A stretch of DNA of 64,000 nucleotides from Mesorhizobium loti R88b (GCF_013170845.1 NZ_CP033367.1:2295001-2359000); one strand, 5' to 3'. Counted from the first letter of the stretch, positions 11,939 through 19,850 are shown. Numbers and translations: made by a program. The notes: generated by a model from the letters alone, not told the origin.

Positions 11939-13351
11939 ATGTTGATTGTCGCCAACAGGATCGACGGGCTGGGCGGCCGCCTGTTGGCCATGGCCAACGC
12001 CAAGTCCCTTGCCGACCGGCTCGGCTACCGGTTTGGCTTCACCTGGAACAGCAGGGATATCACCGACGAGGACTCCCACACCGTCGATGTGGTCGGGAAG
12101 ATCTTCTCCGCGGACTTTATCGAGAAGCACTGGCTGGGCGACAGGATCAAGACTGCCGATTTCGGTGTTCTTGGCGGCTCCGCTTTCGCGCCGTCGGACC
12201 TTGAAGCGGTTGCAAGATCGGGAAAGCTGCGCGGCTGGATCTGCGACGATTTCGGCGTTCTTGATTTCTTCCACGACGGGGGTGTCCGACCAAACCCATC
12301 CGAAGCGCTGCGGGCCTTCGGCTTTGCGCCCGCTGTGCGGCAGGCACTGGATGCCGCAGGCAAATGCCGTTTTCCCGGTCCGATGGCAGCCTTGCACCTT
12401 CGCAGTGGCGACATTGTCTATGGTCAATATCGCAAAAGGCTGGTTTTCGCCGACAAGGTCATCCCTTCGACCTTGGCCAGGGCTGTCGTGTCGGAGCTCT
12501 CATCGAGGGGCCTGACTACGCTTCTTGTCGGCCAGGATCGCGCGACGGTCGGCTATGTCAGTGCGCAAACCGGAGCGCTGCGAACCGACGATTTCGGCGC
12601 CGCGGCCTTCAAGGGGGAGGAGGCCCTCAGCGCATTCTTCGAGATGGCGCTGATGGCAAGGTGCCAGCAGATTCATGCCGGCAGCAGCATCTACGCGGTG
12701 GTGGCGTCCGTCATGGGCGAGGTCCCATGCCTGGGCATCAGTGCGTTGTTCGACAAGCAGCGCGCGGCGGAACTCGTCATGGAGGAATTGCAGGCGCATC
12801 AAGCCGATTACCATCCTCTTGAGGCCGCCTTTGGCTACCAATGGGCTTTCTTGTCGCGGGAAGACGAGATCGCTCCGGCGCGAGCGAGGGAATTGCTGGG
12901 AAAAGCCGGGGCACTGGATCCGGAAAACGACGTCTATGATCTGAAGATGGCGGCGTCCCATTTCCACGAAGGCAATTATCCAGCCGGCGAGGCCATCCTG
13001 AAATCGCTGATGATCGGCCAATCCCGACGGCGCTCCAAAATTCCACTGCAGATGATGGGCGCCCTGGCCGGCCAGGTCGGCGGTGGTCTTACCATGGCCA
13101 GGGACCTGGAGGTCTTCTTTGCTGCGGCAAGGGCGGGCCACCCCTACGCCATGGCTTGCGCGGCCTACATCCTGCTCGAAGTGCTGGAGGACAGGAAGTC
13201 GGCGATGGAGATGGCGGCAAGGCTGGTGAAGGTCGAGCCGGAAAATCCGATCTTCAGGAGGGTCAGACGGCGAATTCTCCTGGGCAAGAAACCGAAATCC
13301 GGCCGGCTGGCGAGGGCAAGATGGCGGCTTGGCCGGTTGAGGTGGATCTGA
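11939..13351 (+). CDS. Putative fucosyltransferase-like glycosyltransferase with C-terminal TPR/Sel1-like repeats
   Basis: 470 residues from ATG 11939, which lies 10 bases past fcl; two in-frame ATGs upstream (11906, 11873) overlap fcl and cannot be excluded. The N-terminal half starts MLIVANRIDGLGGRLLAMAN, a GLG/GGR nucleotide-sugar start of the fucosyltransferase-like GT-B group, and contains HLRSGDIVYG, resembling the HxRxxD donor-binding motif of alpha-1,6- and O-fucosyltransferases (NodZ, POFUT). A conserved-looking SSIYAVVASVMGEVPCLG follows. From about residue 330 short helical repeats of the TPR/Sel1 kind run to a basic C-terminus. No signal peptide or membrane helix. Position next to fcl supports GDP-fucose as donor; the acceptor is unknown. 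Confidence 0.65.
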   Translation: MLIVANRIDGLGGRLLAMANAKSLADRLGYRFGFTWNSRDITDEDSHTVDVVGKIFSADFIEKHWLGDRIKTADFGVLGGSAFAPSDLEAVARSGKLRGWICDDFGVLDFFHDGGVRPNPSEALRAFGFAPAVRQALDAAGKCRFPGPMAALHLRSGDIVYGQYRKRLVFADKVIPSTLARAVVSELSSRGLTTLLVGQDRATVGYVSAQTGALRTDDFGAAAFKGEEALSAFFEMALMARCQQIHAGSSIYAVVASVMGEVPCLGISALFDKQRAAELVMEELQAHQADYHPLEAAFGYQWAFLSREDEIAPARARELLGKAGALDPENDVYDLKMAASHFHEGNYPAGEAILKSLMIGQSRRRSKIPLQMMGALAGQVGGGLTMARDLEVFFAAARAGHPYAMACAAYILLEVLEDRKSAMEMAARLVKVEPENPIFRRVRRRILLGKKPKSGRLARARWRLGRLRWI

Positions 13352-13430
13352 GTCTTCGAGGATGTCTCGTTAAAGGGCAAGTACGCGATCCGGCGCTGCC
13401 TGTTCGCGCATGTTCGACGAACCACAAACT

Positions 13431-15137
13431 TCAGGAGCCGGCATTGCCTCCTTGCAGCCGTTTCAATTCCAACTCTGCACCGTCGAATTCGAGAAACGTC
13501 TTTGGGCATATCGATACCGCATTCTTCAATAGCAGCTTGGCGTCTTCGATATGCCCTCCGATCAGATATTCCTCAGCGCTGTAAAAAACCGCCTCGCACA
13601 ATTGATCATTGCCGACGGCTTTCATTTGCAAACCCTTTGCATCCAGTTTGCCCATAAACAGATCGAAGACCGGATAGGGCCAAGTGGCGGGGGCGAGTTT
13701 GGCTTGTGCCTGCTGTGCTTGCGTTTGCAACTCCGGGTCTTTCGCATACCCCATGGCCATGATGCGCCACAGATCATCATAAGCCACCTGGGCATCCGGC
13801 ATTTCGCTTTGCTGCTGGAACATCCGCATGGCATCGCCGTAGCGGCCGTTGAAGAACGCTGCAAAGGCACTCTCTGTCGGATAGGCTGCATAAGCAGCAT
13901 AGGCAGCATGGATGTGGGTGATCGGCACAAGCGCACCCACCGCTACCAAGGCGAAAGCGCCAGCAACAACCCCTGCAGCGCGCGTATACAGCGGACGAAC
14001 CTGGTCGCGGGACCAGAACGACATTAGCGCCAGAGCAAGCACGGCGCCCACAATCGCACCGCCAATATGGGCGGAGTAGTCGATCCTCAGGCCTTTATCA
14101 GAAGCCGAAAGAAACGGCAGCACCGAAGGAACCAGAATCGAAATCGCGCGCACTTGCATCAGGCTGCGCTGGGCGCTGGAGCGAAAATGAAAGCTGAGCA
14201 CAATTGCCGTAGCGAAAAGGCCGACAATGCCGCCTGACGCGCCAACCCCAACAACATTGGCCGGGGTCATGTACAGCGACGCTACCTCACCGCCCACCGC
14301 GCATAGAGCAAAGAGGGCCAGGAACCATAGGCGGCCCACCAACCCCTCCAGCAAAAGCCCTGCGCGCCAAAGCGCAAAACCATTGCCGAGGAGATGCACG
14401 ATACTGGCGTGCATCAATGTAGCTGTGACCAGACGCCACCATTGGCCGCTCCAGATCAAAGATCGAAACATGCCGCCGAGCGCGACCAAGGTTTGCGTCG
14501 AGGGCGCTCCGCCCTGGTTAGGGTTGATGGCAAAAGTCAACTCGGCACAATAGATCACTACCAGCAGCGCGATAAGCCCATAGGAAGCAAGGGGCTGCGT
14601 GGCGGGCGGGGCCAGATCGCGGCCATCTTGTTCCTGTACCGCATTGAGCGCTGTTGGTTGCGCTGCCATATAGGTGCGGCAAAGCTGAGTGATATCCATG
14701 CCTGCAGCATCGACCTGGCTGATCGGGATGCTGAGAGTCAATTTGCGGCCCCGCTGCAGTGCATACCATGGCCGTGGCACGCTCTGGGCATAGGCAGGAT
14801 CGACGGCCAGCCTCAGAATGACGGCGCGCTTGGTGGACACTTCGGAAAGCTTGGCGATCGCGCTCCAAGGTATGAGATTCCCCACGGAGGGAACTTCCAG
14901 GCCTTGCGGCGAAAGCACCAGCGCAGGTGCTCGCGTCAGCAATCGACGCAACGTTATCGAGCCCATCAAAGCGCCGGCAATCAGGCAAATCCATCCGCTA
15001 ACGACAAGTTGGAGTGGTGCGTGTTGATCATGGAGGCCGAAAGCCCCGAGCCCTAGAAGCAGAGCGAATATGGGAAGTGACTTGATGAGTTTAGCGCTGG
15101 AATAATAGAACTTTTGATCCTGATCGGTTCCCAACAT
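13431..15137 (-). CDS. Rhomboid-family intramembrane serine protease with extra N- and C-terminal domains
   Basis: 568 residues. Two N-terminal helices and a PH-like soluble domain (about residues 70-150) precede a six-helix rhomboid core with the catalytic dyad Ser301 (GASGG) and His357 (SAHIGGA), plus HLLGN (His248, Asn252). After the core come another helix, the repeat AAYAAYAAY, and a soluble alpha-helical C-terminal part. It would cleave membrane proteins within the inner membrane. A GTG one codon upstream (15140) is an alternative start. Codon use is less GC-biased than in most of the window, and the gene sits alone on the minus strand between the fucose locus and tRNA-Val, which hints at acquired DNA. 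Confidence 0.88.
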   Translation of the reverse strand: MLGTDQDQKFYYSSAKLIKSLPIFALLLGLGAFGLHDQHAPLQLVVSGWICLIAGALMGSITLRRLLTRAPALVLSPQGLEVPSVGNLIPWSAIAKLSEVSTKRAVILRLAVDPAYAQSVPRPWYALQRGRKLTLSIPISQVDAAGMDITQLCRTYMAAQPTALNAVQEQDGRDLAPPATQPLASYGLIALLVVIYCAELTFAINPNQGGAPSTQTLVALGGMFRSLIWSGQWWRLVTATLMHASIVHLLGNGFALWRAGLLLEGLVGRLWFLALFALCAVGGEVASLYMTPANVVGVGASGGIVGLFATAIVLSFHFRSSAQRSLMQVRAISILVPSVLPFLSASDKGLRIDYSAHIGGAIVGAVLALALMSFWSRDQVRPLYTRAAGVVAGAFALVAVGALVPITHIHAAYAAYAAYPTESAFAAFFNGRYGDAMRMFQQQSEMPDAQVAYDDLWRIMAMGYAKDPELQTQAQQAQAKLAPATWPYPVFDLFMGKLDAKGLQMKAVGNDQLCEAVFYSAEEYLIGGHIEDAKLLLKNAVSICPKTFLEFDGAELELKRLQGGNAGS

Positions 15138-15140
15138 CAC

Positions 15141-15595
15141 GCCCCACTTTTTTTGCTTGGATCGATACGGCCGAAGACAAGTTAAAAGAAATATTCAGCG
15201 TCCCTGCTGGAGAAATGATGTGTCAGCAGAAATCAGATGTCATCTGGCATGCCAAACAACATCGCACTGACTAGCTTATCTCATGATAAATTTCCCTTAC
15301 TGACTGGTTGGACGCTACCAGTGACGCGACTTGGCGCACAACATAGGTCTCGGCTCGCGTGGGATTGCAGCGTCGCAGTGAGGGCTGCCATCGTATGGAC
15401 AAGTCCACGATGCTATCCTGAGCGGACGATGCACTTGGCATGTCGGCCAAGACACGCGACAAGGTGTATGGCCATCACCTGTCGATTTCCAGAAGAACGC
15501 GTCGGAGGTCCAGCCTTCGGGTCTTCCGGTTGGGTATCTTCGAACATGCGCATCAATTCGCGCTGCTCGTTGAGATGTCTAGGTCTTTGAAAGGA
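15141..15595. other. Gene-poor stretch before tRNA-Val
   Basis: About 455 bases between the rhomboid gene and the tRNA 3' end, AT-rich in the first 150 bases. Short reading frames occur on both strands but none has a ribosome site, recognisable product or consistent codon bias. It is on the 3' side of the tRNA, where integrated elements usually lie, but I see no integrase or duplicated tRNA end. Confidence 0.5.
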
Positions 15596-15670
15596 TGGTG
15601 GGCGTGACAGGGATTGAACCTGTGACCCCTGCAATGTCAATGCAGTGCTCTCCCGCTGAGCTACACGCCC
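15596..15670 (-). tRNA. tRNA-Val (anticodon GAC)
   Basis: Read on the minus strand: acceptor GGGCGTG pairs with CACGCCC, D-arm GCTC-AGCGGGA-GAGC, anticodon stem CTGCA/TGCAG around loop TTGACAT (anticodon GAC, valine), and T-arm with TTCAATC loop. The discriminator base is A and CCA is encoded (15596-15598). All stems are complete. Confidence 0.97.
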
Positions 15671-15775
15671 ATCCGAAGCCGCGCATACACCATTTTTGGT
15701 CCGGCGCGTCAATAGCGAGAAAAAGGAAAGAAGGCGTCGTCTCGCCGCAGCGATGATGCCTTTGCGGAAGGCGGC

Positions 15776-16138
15776 TCAGGCCGCCTGCAGCATCTTCTCG
15801 ACCTCGTTGACGAGGTCGCGCAGGTGGAAGGGCTTCGACAGCACCTTGGCGTCTTTCGGCGCCTTGGAATCCGGGTTCAGCGCAACGGCGGCGAAACCGG
15901 TGATGAACATGACCTTGAGGTCGGGATCGATCTCGGTGGCACGGCGCGCCAGCTCGATGCCGTCCATCTCTGGCATGACGATGTCGGTCAACAGCAGCGA
16001 GAACGGTTCCTCGCGCAGCCGCTCATAGGCGCTGGCGCCATTGTCGAAATCGGTGACCTGGTAGCCGGCGCGTTCCAGCGCCTTGACGAGGAACCGACGC
16101 ATATCGTCGTCGTCTTCAGCCAGAAGAATGCGTGCCAT
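15776..16138 (-). CDS. cpdR: CpdR, single-domain response regulator controlling ClpXP proteolysis
   Basis: 120-residue receiver-only protein. Phospho-acceptor Asp52 lies in LLTDIVMPEMDG, with acidic DDDD at 9-12 and Lys in LSKPFHLRDL. The sequence is that of CpdR, which in Caulobacter and Sinorhizobium directs ClpXP to cell-cycle proteins when unphosphorylated and is switched off through the CckA-ChpT relay. It ends in Ala-Ala, a ClpXP-type terminus. A TTAACCAT motif (CtrA half-site-like) is 49-56 bases upstream of the start. Gene order tRNA-Val, cpdR and divergent N-formylglutamate amidohydrolase is familiar from related rhizobia. Confidence 0.95.
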   Translation of the reverse strand: MARILLAEDDDDMRRFLVKALERAGYQVTDFDNGASAYERLREEPFSLLLTDIVMPEMDGIELARRATEIDPDLKVMFITGFAAVALNPDSKAPKDAKVLSKPFHLRDLVNEVEKMLQAA

Positions 16139-16186
16139 GATATCCCGTCCGAATCACCCGCCCGAGCCTGCCGCTGGCGCAGCCCG

Positions 16187-16194
16187 TTAACCAT
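16187..16194 (+). promoter_or_regulatory. CtrA half-site-like motif upstream of cpdR
   Basis: TTAACCAT within CCGTTAACCATCC. The same 13 bases occur upstream of the beta-barrel protein gene at 39131. CtrA boxes usually have a second TTAA seven bases away, which is not clear here, so this is a candidate only. Confidence 0.4.
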
Positions 16195-16226
16195 CCTGTA
16201 TATGAGGAGGTGACGGTAAACATCAA

Positions 16227-17243
16227 GTGAACGCGGCGAAGCATTATCCGCATTTGGCAAGGCAATGTGCGTGGCGAAATGCTGGACATCAAGCCAGCAA
16301 GGTGGCACTTTCATACGATGATGCATTGGTGTTTTCGGGTTCGTGCAAATTGAAGACGGCAGCCGAGGATTTTTCGGTCGTTCCACCCTTCGAAATCCGA
16401 TCGGGCGCCGAGCAGCGCGTACCCTTCCTGTTCAACTCACCGCATAGCGGCCGCTATTATCCCGAACGCTTCCTTGCCATGGCAAGGCTCGACCGCAACG
16501 CCATCCGCCGCTCGGAAGATTGCTATGTCGACGAGCTGTTCGGCGGCGCGGTGGCGCTGGGTGCGCCGATGCTGGCGGCGAATTTTCCGCGCGCCTATCT
16601 CGACGTCAATCGTGAGCCCTGGGAACTCGACCCGCGCATGTTCGCCGAGCCGGTGCCGTCCTTCTGCAACATCCGCTCGGCGCGGGTGGCCGGCGGCCTC
16701 GGCACCGTGCCGAAGCTGGTCGGCGAGGGGCTCGACATCTATTCCGGCCGCTTGCCGCTCGCCGAAGCGGTTGCTCGCATCGAAGCCGTCTACAAGCCCT
16801 ATCACGAAACACTGAAGCGGCTTTTGACCAGGACGCATGCCCGCTTCGGCTTTGCCGTGCTGATCGACTGCCATTCGATGCCGGCCAGCATCCGTGTCGG
16901 CGACAGCGGCCTGCGGCCGGACTTCATCATCGGCGACCGTTTTGGCATTTCCGCCACCGCGGCCCTGACCGAGACCGCGATCGGCTTGCTCTCGGCGATG
17001 GGCTATACGGTCGCCCACAACAAGCCCTATGCCGGCGGCTTCATCACCGAGCACTATGGCCGCCCGGCCCGTCATCTGCATGCGCTGCAGATCGAGGTCA
17101 ATCGCGGGCTCTACATGAATGAACGGACATTCGAGAAGGCCGCCGGCTTCGACGCGCTGGCCGACGATCTCACGCGATTCTCCGCGGATTTGATGGCGAT
17201 GCCCGACCATCATTTCATCGACCTGCCGCTGGCGGCGGAGTGA
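16227..17243 (+). CDS. N-formylglutamate amidohydrolase family protein
   Basis: Zinc hydrolase of the N-formylglutamate amidohydrolase (HutG/FGase) family. The conserved core begins about residue 53 (PFEIRSG) and includes NSPHSGRYYP, LIDCHSMP and NKPYAGGFITEHYG, holding likely metal and substrate residues. 338 residues from GTG 16227; the first 45 or so look non-coding in character, and the real start may be a later GTG/TTG such as TTG 16350. An AGGAGG at 16205-16210 is too far from 16227 to decide. Divergent from cpdR. The physiological substrate in rhizobia is not established. Confidence 0.88.
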   Translation: MNAAKHYPHLARQCAWRNAGHQASKVALSYDDALVFSGSCKLKTAAEDFSVVPPFEIRSGAEQRVPFLFNSPHSGRYYPERFLAMARLDRNAIRRSEDCYVDELFGGAVALGAPMLAANFPRAYLDVNREPWELDPRMFAEPVPSFCNIRSARVAGGLGTVPKLVGEGLDIYSGRLPLAEAVARIEAVYKPYHETLKRLLTRTHARFGFAVLIDCHSMPASIRVGDSGLRPDFIIGDRFGISATAALTETAIGLLSAMGYTVAHNKPYAGGFITEHYGRPARHLHALQIEVNRGLYMNERTFEKAAGFDALADDLTRFSADLMAMPDHHFIDLPLAAE

Positions 17244-17269
17244 CATGGGCCGCCCAAAGTGCAAGGCGT

Positions 17270-17354
17270 AAAAAAAGACCGCATCGTTTGCACGATACGG
17301 TCGAAGTCTAGGGAGGAAACGCCCAAGGAGGGCATGGACAGGAAAACCTGTCCG
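17270..17354 (-). ncRNA. mmgR: MmgR/suhB-type small RNA (alpha-r8 family)
   Basis: On the minus strand there is a complete small-RNA gene of about 84 bases. The 5' hairpin is GGACAGG-TTTT-CCTGTCC (17353-17336), then a short GCCC/GGGC hairpin, then a single-stranded TTTCCTCCCTAGACTTC, then a 10-bp terminator stem (17302-17277) followed by seven U. The CU-rich TTCCTCCC stretch is complementary to ribosome sites and, with the position beside an inositol-monophosphatase-like gene, matches the alphaproteobacterial suhB/MmgR family (RF00519). In Sinorhizobium meliloti MmgR limits polyhydroxybutyrate storage under nitrogen limitation. The family call is from recognition, not from a covariance search. 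Confidence 0.82.
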
Positions 17355-17360
17355 AGGTCG

Positions 17361-17389
17361 AGGGTATTGTGCGGTGCACAAATGTCAAG
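17361..17389 (-). promoter_or_regulatory. Sigma-70 promoter of the small RNA
   Basis: On the minus strand CTTGAC (17389-17384) is followed by exactly 17 bases and TACCCT (17366-17361), agreeing with the rhizobial housekeeping consensus CTTGAC-N17-CTATAT. The predicted start is 6-7 bases on, at the foot of the first hairpin of the RNA. Confidence 0.75.
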
Positions 17390-17557
17390 CGACCTCTAGG
17401 GCTTTTTAATTCAGAGTGATGTGGAAATTGCGTTTCGAGGGTATCTCTGTGACATTTTGGCAACGCGAAACGCGACGGATAAATCGATAAACATCGTTAT
17501 TTTGGCAGGAAAGTCGCGACACAGCCAGTTGGGCATGTCGTAAGGCGGGAGACTCAG

Positions 17558-18331
17558 TTGGACATCAGCATCGATTTCATGCGCCGTATCGCGCAGGCGG
17601 CAGCGGCGGAAACCTTGCCGCGCTTCCGTGCCCAGGGCGCGGTCGCCAACAAGGAAAAGGGCAGCTTCGATCCGGTCACGGAAGCCGACCGCGAGACCGA
17701 ACGCGCCATCCGGGCGTTGATATCGGCTGAGTATCCCGACCATGGCATCCTCGGCGAGGAGCACGGCAGCGAAAACATCTCCAGCCGGCATGTCTGGGTG
17801 ATCGACCCGATCGACGGGACGCGCGCCTTCATTTCCGGCCTGCCGGTGTGGGGGACGCTGGTCGGGCTGACGGTCGATGGCGATGCGGTCGCCGGCATGA
17901 TGGCGCAGCCCTTCACCGGCGAGCTTTTCTACGCTAACGCTTCGGGCTCGCACTATGAGGGGCCGGGCGGCCCGCGGAAACTGACGACCCGCAAGACGAC
18001 CAGGCTCGACGAGGCGACGCTGTTCACCACGACGCCGGCGCTCTACAAGGGCGAAGCGCGCAAACGCTACGACCAGTTCGAGAAACAGGTCCAACTCGCC
18101 CGCTACGGCGCGGATTGTTATGCCTTCGCCATGATTGCGTCTGGCAGCGTCGATATCGTCGCCGACCCCGGACTGAAGCCCTATGACATCGTGGCGCTGA
18201 TCCCGATCATCGAGAAGGCCGGTGGGATCATCACCACCTTCGACGGCGGTCCGGCGGAAAAGGGCGGCGATATCCTGGCCGCCGCGACACCGGAGCTGCA
18301 CGCAGCCGCCATGGCAGCCCTGCGCGGCTAA
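17558..18331 (+). CDS. hisN: Histidinol-phosphatase, inositol monophosphatase family (HisN type)
   Basis: 257-residue Mg-dependent phosphatase. Metal-binding motifs are VTEADRETE, GEEHG and the signature WVIDPIDGTRAFISGLP; the GTRAFI form is typical of HisN (L-histidinol phosphatase) rather than SuhB. A second metal aspartate lies in GLKPYDIVAL. It starts with TTG 17558, with GCGGGAG 7 bases ahead; ATG 17579 would cut the first helix. It probably supplies the penultimate histidine biosynthesis step. Promoters for this gene and for the leftward small RNA share the upstream region. Confidence 0.88.
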   Translation: MDISIDFMRRIAQAAAAETLPRFRAQGAVANKEKGSFDPVTEADRETERAIRALISAEYPDHGILGEEHGSENISSRHVWVIDPIDGTRAFISGLPVWGTLVGLTVDGDAVAGMMAQPFTGELFYANASGSHYEGPGGPRKLTTRKTTRLDEATLFTTTPALYKGEARKRYDQFEKQVQLARYGADCYAFAMIASGSVDIVADPGLKPYDIVALIPIIEKAGGIITTFDGGPAEKGGDILAAATPELHAAAMAALRG

Positions 18332-18336
18332 TTGTT

Positions 18337-19167
18337 TCAGCGCAATTGGATCGAGCGCTGGAACTCCGCCGGCGTGCGCCCATAGACCTGCCTGAAGGCC
18401 GAGCTGAAATGGCTGTGGCTGGAGAAGCCGAGATCCATGCCGAGCGTCGTCAGATTGTCGTAGCGGCCAAGCAGGTCGAGCGCACGCGCCAGCCGCAGGC
18501 GCAGATGATAGCGATAGAGCGGCATCGCCTCGACCTGCTGGAACACCTGCGTCAGATAGACCGGCGAAACGCCGACCTCAGCGGCGATCTCTGCCAGCGT
18601 CCAGCGTCGCGACAGGTCCGATGACAGCACGAGCTTGGCACGGTCGACCAGCTTCTGACGACCGGGGCTAGCGCCTGCGACATGCGAGGTGCGCTCGCCG
18701 AGAGAGCGTCGCACCAGCGTCAGTGCCAGCGTTTCGGCCTCCAGCGTTTCGGCAACCTTGCGGCTCAAGCTGTGGCGCAGCAGTGCCACCAGGGCCTGTG
18801 CCCGCGGATCGATGCGGCGGCGCTGGCGACGAAATGCCAGGACACCACCGGAGCGCAGCTGTTCCTTCGGCGCCAGTTCCCGCAGCTGAGCCTCGTCGAT
18901 GACCAGGTCGAGGCAGGAATCGCCGCCTTCGATCGGGTGGCTGATCCGGTAAGGCTCGGCCTCGTTGAAGAACAGCAGCTGGTTGGCTTCGGCGACGGCG
19001 TCATTGCGGCCGACATGGCGCACGAAGACGCCGCGATAGGGAAACACCAGATGCGTGGCGGCGGTGCATTCCTCTTCGCTTTTATGCCGGCATTCGCCGC
19101 TGCAGACGACGTCCCGCACCCTGACAATGCCGGTGTCCAGAAGCGGCTGAACCGTGAATTGCGACAT
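18337..19167 (-). CDS. AraC-family transcriptional regulator
   Basis: 276 residues. An N-terminal cupin-like effector domain (about 1-150) precedes a C-terminal double helix-turn-helix of the AraC type (about 180-270), with WTLAEIAAEVGVSPVYLTQVF as the first helix-turn-helix and LDLGFSSHSHFSSAFRQVYG as the second. The N-terminal part contains C-SGEC-H-K-SEEEC, several Cys that might sense metal or redox. No ribosome site is visible before ATG 19167. A perfect 13-bp inverted repeat is 17-47 bases upstream. Target genes are not evident. Confidence 0.9.
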   Translation of the reverse strand: MSQFTVQPLLDTGIVRVRDVVCSGECRHKSEEECTAATHLVFPYRGVFVRHVGRNDAVAEANQLLFFNEAEPYRISHPIEGGDSCLDLVIDEAQLRELAPKEQLRSGGVLAFRRQRRRIDPRAQALVALLRHSLSRKVAETLEAETLALTLVRRSLGERTSHVAGASPGRQKLVDRAKLVLSSDLSRRWTLAEIAAEVGVSPVYLTQVFQQVEAMPLYRYHLRLRLARALDLLGRYDNLTTLGMDLGFSSHSHFSSAFRQVYGRTPAEFQRSIQLR

Positions 19168-19183
19168 GATTTTTTGGCCCGTT

Positions 19184-19214
19184 CATAGCGCCGGGAATTG
19201 ATCCCGGCGCTATG
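19184..19214 (-). repeat. Perfect 13-bp inverted repeat upstream of the AraC gene
   Basis: CATAGCGCCGGGA (19184-19196), a 5-base spacer and TCCCGGCGCTATG (19202-19214). It follows the DUF1127 gene (stop 19279) and precedes the AraC start, both leftward. It lacks a U-run. It can be a terminator-like hairpin for the upstream pair, or an operator or 5'-UTR structure for the regulator. Confidence 0.6.
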
Positions 19215-19278
19215 GGCACTTTACGCGAACGGCCTGCCCGATCCTGTCAGGAGGGTTCTCGATAGGTGCCTCTCAATC

Positions 19279-19527
19279 TCACAAGCGGCGTCTGAATTCC
19301 GAATAGGCCTGGCCGCGTGACAGACCGATGTCCTTGAGCTGGTCGTCGGTCATTTCCTGCAAGGCCATCCGGCTTCGGCGTTTCTCCATCTGCCGGCCGA
19401 TCCAGTTGGCGACCGCGACGCTTCGTGCGCGCAAGGACTCGAGAAAGGTCGAGGCGCCGAGTGCTGGCGTCTCTGCTCGACCGTTGCCGGCCAGACAGGG
19501 CGCTGCCGCTGTATGGTTCGGGCGCAT
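19279..19527 (-). CDS. DUF1127 small protein
   Basis: 82 residues. The C-terminal half has the DUF1127 signature: basic WIGRQMEKRRSRMALQEM followed by TDDQLKDIGLSRGQAYSEF. Small arginine-rich DUF1127 proteins are common in alphaproteobacteria, and some influence phosphate, carbon and RNA turnover, but this member's role is unknown. The first 35 residues are low-complexity, so an internal start is possible. It begins three bases after the small Cys-rich gene, forming a two-gene operon. Confidence 0.85.
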   Translation of the reverse strand: MRPNHTAAAPCLAGNGRAETPALGASTFLESLRARSVAVANWIGRQMEKRRSRMALQEMTDDQLKDIGLSRGQAYSEFRRRL

Positions 19528-19530
19528 CGC

Positions 19531-19686
19531 TCACTCCTCCCCGGTGCCGGCCGCCGAGGCGCCGGCTTCGTTCAGCGCGAAGGCGCATTCTTCGCAGCAG
19601 ACCTCGACGGTCTTGCCGCCGACCTTGACGCGGATCGGGTTGGCATCGAGTTGGCAATCGCAGGCGGCGCAGGTTTTCTCGGTCAT
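19531..19686 (-). CDS. Small Cys-rich (zinc-ribbon/TRASH-like) protein
   Basis: 51 residues: CAACDCQLDANP near the N-terminus and VCCEECAFALNE at the centre give two Cys pairs that could bind one metal ion, in the style of small TRASH or zinc-ribbon proteins. ATG 19686 has GGAG 8 bases ahead; upstream in-frame ATGs give an implausible extension. It is co-transcribed with the DUF1127 gene 3 bases downstream. Function unknown; a metal-binding or accessory role is inferred. Confidence 0.8.
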   Translation of the reverse strand: MTEKTCAACDCQLDANPIRVKVGGKTVEVCCEECAFALNEAGASAAGTGEE

Positions 19687-19850
19687 GATCTCATCTCCAT
19701 GGCGTTCAGTTCGACGCATGCAGATGAGCATTCTGGAACGGGTATGGGCTGTCAGAATCTTTAGCAGTTTGTGTGCCGTGGAATGCTGCCGCCCGATCAT
19801 CCTGACAACGGTATGTCAGCTATGGCGCCCGTGGAGGGACTGCGGTGCGA

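Noticed and set aside
15413..15712. 99-codon minus-strand frame spanning the tRNA
   Set aside because: It contains the typical misread of a tRNA (VAQRESTALTLQGSQVQSLS), and the tRNA folds perfectly; no ribosome site.
16205..16210. AGGAGG as the ribosome site of the N-formylglutamate amidohydrolase gene
   Set aside because: It lies 16 bases before GTG 16227 and no in-frame start stands at normal spacing, so it cannot be used to fix the start.
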